Shown here: positions 38,834 through 64,000 of the stretch, one piece after another
Numbering within the stretch: the first letter of the stretch is position 1
Layout of the letters: every line of letters begins with the position of its first letter
Assembly: GCA_964035795.1 (NCBI GenBank)
Contig: OZ038320.1
Span: 4,775,896 to 4,839,895, forward strand
Direction of reading: 5' to 3'
From: Pterobdella sp. o SKG-2022
Lineage: Eukaryota > Annelida > Clitellata > Hirudinida > Piscicolidae
Length of the DNA: 64,000 nucleotides
Notes under the pieces: model-generated
The model's database searches: none
Told to the model about the DNA's origin: nothing
What the model saw: the letters and a program-made list of their open reading frames with translations, nothing else
Translations under genes and position numbers: made by a program

Positions 38834-40819
<1,986 letters not shown>

Positions 40820-42923
40820 TTTTTAATTATTTTTATATTTATATTTATTGATGAGATTTCATTACCTAATGTGGTTTACACTATTAAATATATCTTTTTG
40901 AGATGCAAATATGTAACAAATTACCTAATTTTGTAGTTTTAACGATATAGTTCAGCAAATTCGCTAACTCCATGTGGACCAAATAATTTAAATTTTTATT
41001 TATAAATTTTATAACGTAAAATAATATTTAGGAATGAAATAATATTGAATTTATATTAATAAATCAAATGTTTTTCAGAAGACTCAAGGACATCCCCAAG
41101 ACAATTTCAATTAGAAGTATAGACACACAAAAATGAAAACACGCATCTTTATACTTTTCTATCGAACAGTGCGCATTTGCTAAATTTAATTGTGGAATAA
41201 GTTTTCTGAATACTAAATGCTTTTATTACAAAGCACAAAGCTTTTTGTTTACATAGTAACATTTTCAAGTACGTACTTTACAGTAAAGATTGTTTACTGT
41301 AGAAAAATTTACCTATTTCACGTAGAAAACCACTAATTGGAACAGTTGAAGTATTTTTTGTATATCCGAATTTCTTTCACTTCTATTTTACATTGTCGAT
41401 TTAGTTTTACACATTTTTGTGAAAATTGCATTAAATTCATTATTCATTTTTGTGTGACTGTTTTGTAGCGGTTGTGCAAACAATATTTCTTAATTAAGGT
41501 ATATTTTTGTTTTATAAGTAACTTTATGTATATACCTATTCAAATTCTTTTAAACTTTCAGATACTATTTTCAGAATTGTTTATAGCCATATAAATACTA
41601 GTTTTTTTTATTTTATACGATTTACACTTGCACGATTAATCGATCAAACTTTATGAAAACATGTATGTTTTTAAAGTGCCACATTATAATGACTATGGTG
41701 TTATCAAGGGACTTTTGCGAATAAGTTTTTTGTCTCAAGCTTAGTTTGATGCAAATTTTAAAAACCATCTATAGGCGTATTTATAACAAAAACAAAAATA
41801 CTAAGCTTTTTAACCCTCTCATATGTAGAGAGTGGCAGGTTTTGTTTAAGCTAAAAAAATCTTCAATTTTAGTCACAATTTCAATGTCTTTTTATCTAGA
41901 GCACCATTTTCTTACAAACCATCTTCAATAAATTTTGTCTTATACCATAACACAGAACTTTTTTTAATAGTGAGACAATTTATTTTATAAAATAAAATAC
42001 TCAATAAAGTTTAGGTTGCGTCACCATTAGTCCCTATGAAAAGATAATGAATTTTATGGCTTACGTTGTAGAAATAAGACATTTAATACTTTATTGACAA
42101 AAAAAGTTTTATCTCAAAAGTCATCATTCAAACGTACAAATTTTAACATTTCCTAAAAATTTCCTATTAAAAAACTTGAATACATTTTTAGAGCTTAAAC
42201 CTTACAAATTTTGATGATAGCACTTTCGAGATTCATATTATATGGAAAATTAAATGATACGGAAAATCGAAATTTTGTATTCGACATAGTATTAAGCCAA
42301 TTTGGCGCGATTAAATACAAGCATATTACCAATCTATAAAAAAGCATGTGATGATGAAAATATCTATTATCATTTTAAAATTAACAGATATATCTACTAT
42401 TGATTTATCAATTGATTCATATCTAAAAAACTTACCAATACAATCTATATTGTGATCTAAAATCAACACATATATATATTTGAAAACCCATCACAACACA
42501 AACCTACCTACATACTTATCGCTAGTCTATTTGTCCTCATTCAAATGTTCATATATCGTTATATCTTGCTTGTATTTAACCAGAGACCGAATCGAAGCAA
42601 AATTGCAACTCCTTGCAACTCTTAAAGCCATTATAATGCATAGGTATCAACTAGATACCTATCAAGTGACAATATATAATGCATATCAATATGAATTGAC
42701 CTATGTGTATAGCGCTTCAACATCAATAAAGTAATAAAAATTTATTAAAGTAACGAAAAATTCTAATTATTACTATTCTTCTAGGCTTATATAGAAATAA
42801 ACAGAATAAAAATAAAAATAAAGATCGAAATGGGAAAAACGAATAGAATTTATGAACATATTAATTAATAAACATTAATCAATTATAACAGACGTATCTA
42901 TAGTGTTAGTTATTCACACATGT
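40820..42923. other. Convergent spacer between 4E-BP and OGDH
   Basis: Contains the 3' ends of both genes and a copy of the AAGCTTTTTGTT...GTAACATTTTC repeat at 41235-41285. A TTTATT at 42741-42746 could be the OGDH polyadenylation signal on the minus strand. No further gene recognised. Confidence 0.4.
41235..41285. repeat. Member of the AAGCTTTTTGTT...GTAACATTTTCAAGTA repeat family
   Basis: Shares AAAGCTTTTTGTT and GTAACATTTTCAAGTA with 11479-11530 and the palindrome at 32910-33003. Confidence 0.4.
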
Positions 42924-53348
<10,425 letters not shown>

Positions 53349-54334
53349 GCTTCTTTTTTTTGTCCTCTAGATCCGTTTGTAGCCTTCGAAAGATTTCAAA
53401 TCAAATTTGAGTATGAAATAAACAAACTGTTTATGTGACGCTTTAGTGTTTGTTCGTGACTTTTCAATATGGTAAATTATTTAGATTAACAGGTTTAAGA
53501 TGATCGGTGAATATATTATAGTCAATGTTAAAAACGCCAATGGAGTAGAAGGTCATTGGCGTAGGCGGCGGTATATTCATGCTCTTAGTTAAACCAAATA
53601 AAATCAAGTTTCAATAAAAAAAAATTTTAGCTGTAATTAAATGGTTAAGTAACTAAAAAAATGAGGTTTTAACATCTATAAACCTTTATAACTGGAGAAA
53701 TCTAATAAATCAAAAGATTTTATTCAAACGGATATGGTTAAGAATGAACTAAAAGATTCAAGAAAAGCTCCTTGGTAAAGGACAACTCACCTATTTAAAA
53801 TGGCCTAGCCAATAACAGGGCGCTTCCTTTTATTACTCCAGATCGAACTAAAAAGAAGAAATCTATTTTGCGCAATAGTACTATAGCTTTTAATTTTTGA
53901 ATAAGTTAAATAAATTTTACTCAAATCATTCATTTTTTTATCTTTCAGAATACTTATTTCTAAACCTATCGCTATAGCTAACGCTTATTTTCTAAGCTAA
54001 TAATTTTTTTATAAATTACTGAAATAAAACATTTTGATGTATAATTTTTATAGTATGATAAAAAATATAGAACTTCAGAATCCTAACATTAATTGCATAA
54101 GTTTTTATAAATATAATGCATCCATCCCTATTGAAATGTCTTTAAGTTTCCAATCTTCTAGTTTTCTCTAATTAATTAGAACTTAACTGAATAGTAAAAC
54201 ATTTTAATTAAGAATTTTTTTTTTCAGTAATTGAATTTTTATTTTTAGTTTTTTATTCACTCATTTACACTCTTATTTCTGATACATATTTAAAAGTTTG
54301 ATTTGAATTTAGAAAATAAACTACAAAAGCAACT
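53349..54334. other. Divergent promoter region of OGDH and ELL
   Basis: 986 bp between the two start codons, with genes pointing away from each other. The part nearest OGDH is GC-richer and holds an inverted CCAAT pair (53534-53562) and GGCGGCGG. The part nearest ELL is AT-rich and featureless to my eye. Confidence 0.6.
53534..53562. promoter_or_regulatory. Inverted pair of CCAAT boxes
   Basis: ACGCCAATG (53534-53542) and CATTGGCGT (53554-53562) are perfect inverted copies, 11 bp apart, about 190 bp upstream of the OGDH start. CCAAT is the NF-Y site and paired, inverted copies are common in divergent housekeeping promoters. The role is inferred from position. Confidence 0.55.
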
Positions 54335-60148
<5,814 letters not shown>

Positions 60149-60493
60149 TACTAGTATACGCAACTAAACCTCCATTAAATATTAAACTCGTTCAATTTTA
60201 ATTTTGAGTCCGTTTGAGGCATTTTATTTTTGACAGAATTAAAAATTTCAAGACTTTATTTATTATTGATCAATTCGACAATTAAATAAAAAAACTTCCA
60301 ATAAAACCAACCTTGAAATAATTAATTACAATGTACAACTCTCAAAATACATTAAGTAATATTCCATATACATTATATATATATATATATATCAAAAATT
60401 CAATTATATATTGAAAATAAATGTACATAGTGATAAAAAGGTGAATAATACACAAAAAGTAATATAAATCAAAATAAATTACACCTGGCGAGC
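60149..60493. other. Convergent 3' spacer between ELL and LENG8
   Basis: 345 bp shared by two gene ends. ATTAAA about 25 bp after the ELL stop is a likely polyadenylation signal; an AT-dinucleotide run lies at about 60376-60393. Confidence 0.5.
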
Positions 60494-63254
60494 TCATAAT
60501 CGGCTTAGATTCGACATGTTTTCTTTGCAATTGAAGAACAGGTCAATATGTTTGAGTTCAAATGAGTCCAAGAACTCTATACAAGACTTTTTACTTTTGA
60601 ATGCTAATAAGGAAGACATAGTGGCTATTGATAAACCAGGTCGGAAGCTGTAAATGCGTTTTATATTTTGTGTTAGCGTGTCAAAGTGGAAGATTCAAAA
60701 ATCAATCGAGCAAACCAAAAATAAAATTTCTATTTGACTTTTCTCATATTCAATGAATATATAATAATTTTGCCATAATATTCGTATAACCACACTGCTA
60801 GATTTATTCTAACCCTAATGCTATTTATAGACCCCCACTAAACCTTAATCACCCTCAACCCGTCAACTAACGCTTTAATGATCAGCTTCAAAGCCAATTT
60901 TCTCTCCCTGAAAAGGAACCAATCTATCACCGCAGACGACATGTTTTGCGGCTTATTATAGAGATCAAAAAGCCTTTTAAAGTTGCCCAAGGTGCATGCA
61001 GTGTGTACATTGAGGGCGTGTTGGATGCACGGTTGGCTGCGCTGTTCCGACGTCAGATGTGATATTGTGCTTGAGACGTCTATGATGTGGGTAGTAATGG
61101 TCTAAAATAATAATCATCATAAAAGAAAGACTGAAGTTTAATGATTTTCTTTTAAAAAAATGTATATTTTTTTAAATTTCAGTTTTATTTTATCCACAAT
61201 TACTCGGCATTATTTCTTTGTTTCGTTTCATATTATTTTGATATCTATTATTTTTTATATGTTTTATCAATTCATTAACATCGAAAAATGAAATCCCCAC
61301 CTGAAGTATTCTTAGTGTAGACGTAATAGAGGATCCTATAAGCAAGGAATTCTAGGTAGTTTCCATCAATATGTTCATTATACAAGGCCTTCAGCTGGGT
61401 CTGGCATTGGTTAAACTCCTCGTGATCTCCCTGCTCTATGGCTATGCGAGCATGTGTTTCGTATACCTGCACTGTGAACTCATCTCTTACTCCTTGTACC
61501 TGTGTGTGTAGTGGAAGTTTCAATGGAAATTTTCTGCACCTGCCCGGCGGTGGACAAAGGCAGTAGAAATTCAATGGTAATCTAAATTATAACTTATATA
61601 AAGCTTTAACAGTCATTATCTTTCTTTCTATCTAACTAGCAGTACGGTTATTAAGGTAGGTTTTTAGCTTTAACAAATACATAAAACAATCCATCAGTTA
61701 TTTTAGTTGTCATTATCACTACTAGAAGAGAAACTTACAGTGAGATCTTGTCTGACAGATTTTAGCTGCTCGCATGTGTGGTGGTAGTTGTGCTTCTCTA
61801 TCCACTTCTTCTTTATCAACTCAAGAGCCCTCTTCAACACACTCACTGGTCGAACTGCAGATTTTTCTGGTGCCTGTGTATTGTACCATTGCTCACAACA
61901 CTTTTCATGGAAATCAATTTTATCAACTACATGGCATTAAAAAAATCACTTAAAATAAATGGTATTAATCTGTTTATCACCAACGTTCTGGTTATGGAAA
62001 AAAATATATTTCGCTAATAGTATTTCAACGCAGACCTGATGGCTAATTTAAAACAATCAAATTTCAATATGGCTTATTAAAAACCAACAAGATGTTTCAG
62101 CTTATTCAGTCCCCCACATATGTTACAATCATTGAATCGCTAACTTATATAAGAAGAATCAATGCCGTGTTTCATGTTATATTGAAAATAACGTTGATCT
62201 CATCCACATATAACGATTTATCTCTTAATAGTTACATGCAGGTGATAACAATGACGTTACAACAAAAACACACACATAAATTGAATAAATACATAATTAG
62301 ATAAATAGCAATATTCTATATATATTGGCTATTATTGATTGCTTAATTATCACGGTAACCTGTTTATACTTATTTAACTAATGGGTATTTTCAATTCCTA
62401 TATTTTGCTGATAAAATTAGTATATTCATAACACCATAACACTAAATAACAAATATAAACAAGCATACAAACACAGATAGCAATACACACATGATAAGAA
62501 GCTAAATCTTACAGAAGTGAGACGGAGGTATGGCTTCTCAAGGTCTTGGCAGGTGCCTACAATGTGTAATGATGTCCAATCCATGTCTTCTGAATCCATC
62601 TGTAGTATGAACAATAATAATGATGAGAATAATAAAAACAATAAAAATACTACTACCACTACTGCTAATAATAAAATATTCAAAAAATCTAGAATGATTG
62701 TTTTATGAGTGTTATTCAACCTTGTAACTTCTGCGATGTCATGATTTAATTATTATTAACTATTATTTTTAATTATGTTAATGCTACTTTGTATAGCAAC
62801 AAAACAAGGAACTTAAACACATATGAGACCTTGATAAGTTGTAACATTTTAACACTTCAAAGGATAAGTTGAGCTATCTATAACACACACCTAATAAAGT
62901 TAATCCTAAAAACAACATATCCACTATCCCCACCCTTTGTAAAGAAAAAAGTACTATAGAAACAATTGATTGATTCATTGGTCAGTATAACATTCCAAAA
63001 AATGAGAACTCCATCAAACAGTTAAACACAGAGATTTGATGTGAAGAAATAGTAGAGCCCTATGGAGCTTAATTATCCCACAACCAAGAACATTATGGTA
63101 GATTCAATCACCCACTTAAACAGTAAGACACCTTAAACATAACAACATCCACCTGATTGGATGAAACTGACGCATGATAGCCAGTCACTGAAAGGGTGGC
63201 AAGGTTGAACCTGGAAGCTCTGGACTGCAGTCGTTCCCTAGACACTCCTTCTGT
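60494..63254 (-). CDS. LENG8: LENG8 homologue, SAC3/GANP-domain mRNA export factor, C-terminal 294 aa (5' part not in view)
   Basis: Exons 5' to 3': 63254-63153, 62599-62513, 61873-61739, 61499-61301, 61079-60872, 60647-60494; all GT-AG, phases agree (885 nt including the stop). The segment [20 protein letters not shown], then [41 protein letters not shown] and [17 protein letters not shown] is the LENG8 version of the SAC3/GANP/THP3 PCI-like domain, complete through FRPGLSI and the C-terminus. Family knowledge: LENG8 pairs with PCID2 in nuclear mRNA retention and export. The upstream basic N-terminal part (about 500 residues in vertebrates) is missing and probably lies beyond position 64000. 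The penultimate exon uses an internal AG at 61080-61082; the AG 19 bp upstream would break the frame. Confidence 0.9.
61529..61565 (+). repeat. Short LINE 3'-end relic in a LENG8 intron
   Basis: TTCTGCACCTGCCCGGCGG resembles the end of the LINE frame at 14628-14648 (TTCCTGCACCTGCCTGAAGG), including the GTGGA that follows in both. Only this tail is left here. Confidence 0.45.
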
Positions 63255-64000
63255 CTGCATGCTAGGTGGAGGCAGGTGGGTTGTTAGTGTACTTGATGGC
63301 AATTTACTAAATGGGTTTATCAATTGGTGGGCTATGAAGATGGGTAAATTAAATAAAGGGTTTTTATTTTTCATATGAAATGTACTTATGGTAGCTATTT
63401 TTATATTGAGTAGTATTTTTATGATATTGTTTGTTTTGTTGCATACAATTTAATAATCATTTGGTTATAAATATATTACTTTGATACTAAAAATACATAG
63501 ATAATAGATATATGTTTAAAAGCTATTAGTATGATTTGCTAAATAGATGGGTATATACATATGTTAATGAAAATAAGCGATGTGATAGTGTGCTTTTTAA
63601 TATTTAATCAATAAAGTGTATTCAAGGAACAAAATAAAAGAGTTGATGAAAGAAAAATGGTCGTTTTGGCACCATAATTTTGATGTAAACTTTCTCTTTT
63701 TCTTGTTTGCATTTTGCTTTTCTTTGCGAGTAGATTTTTTAAAAGTCACCCTTTGAAATGAATTTACAATTGTTAATAATTATGAATGTATTTTATTAGT
63801 TATTTAAATATAAATTACTGAAATAAAATAACACAATTATTGGCAAAAATATGTAAACTAAAATATAAATTAAAAAAAAATAAAACTAAACTAACAAATA
63901 AATCCAAAGCAAACACCTTTATTAATTGAACAAAAAACTTCTCATAAGTCACTCATGTCATCACAATGATACTATTATCACATTATCATTATGAGAAGGA
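63255..64000. other. Right edge, probably LENG8 intron
   Basis: AT-rich. A minus-strand basic stretch near 63670-63740 (Lys/Arg-rich) could be an upstream LENG8 exon, but no confident splice sites were found. Confidence 0.3.

Overview
The window is nuclear DNA from an animal. It is AT-rich and intron-rich (GT-AG introns of about 100 bp to 2 kb). It carries metazoan gene families (ADAM, 4E-BP, ELL, LENG8, OGDH), a motile-cilium gene (LRRC56), and remnants of Penelope-like and LINE retroelements. The phylum cannot be fixed from sequence alone. Most reported genes are split into exons too short to show as long ORFs. I rebuilt them by joining splice sites and checking that the reading phases agree.

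Layout: (1) 1.6-12.8 kb, minus strand: a complete 20-exon ADAM metalloprotease with an intact zinc site. Its introns hold a Penelope-like element with inverted terminal repeats and a 236-bp tRNA-like element with inverted ends. (2) 13.7-15.1 kb: a 5'-truncated LINE and an interspersed repeat. (3) 17.7-25.2 kb, minus strand: a second ADAM, related to the first exon by exon, whose zinc site is destroyed and whose metalloprotease part has a phase conflict. (4) 27.1-31.4 kb, plus strand: LRRC56, complete in nine exons, with an RFX-type X-box 52 bp upstream and a GC-rich LINE relic in intron 1. (5) 31.4-38.8 kb: no convincing gene; AT-rich spacer with repeat relics. (6) 38.8-40.8 kb, plus strand: a two-exon eIF4E-binding protein with a long Asn-rich tail; its only intron is mostly a TTA/TTATCA array. 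(7) 42.9-53.3 kb, minus strand: 2-oxoglutarate dehydrogenase E1, complete in 24 exons. (8) 54.3-60.1 kb, plus strand: a compact ELL elongation factor in ten exons, with 130 perfect TTAC units in intron 3. (9) 60.5-63.3 kb, minus strand: the C-terminal half of LENG8, probably continuing past the window edge.

OGDH and ELL are divergent across about 1 kb that contains an inverted CCAAT pair. 4E-BP/OGDH and ELL/LENG8 are convergent. The genes look like independent housekeeping, regulatory and developmental genes rather than one pathway. The most unusual items are the active/dead ADAM pair, the enlarged 4E-BP, the shortened ELL, the repeat elements with inverted ends, and a hammerhead-like motif in an OGDH intron. 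All homology calls come from recognising the families by eye; no database search was possible.
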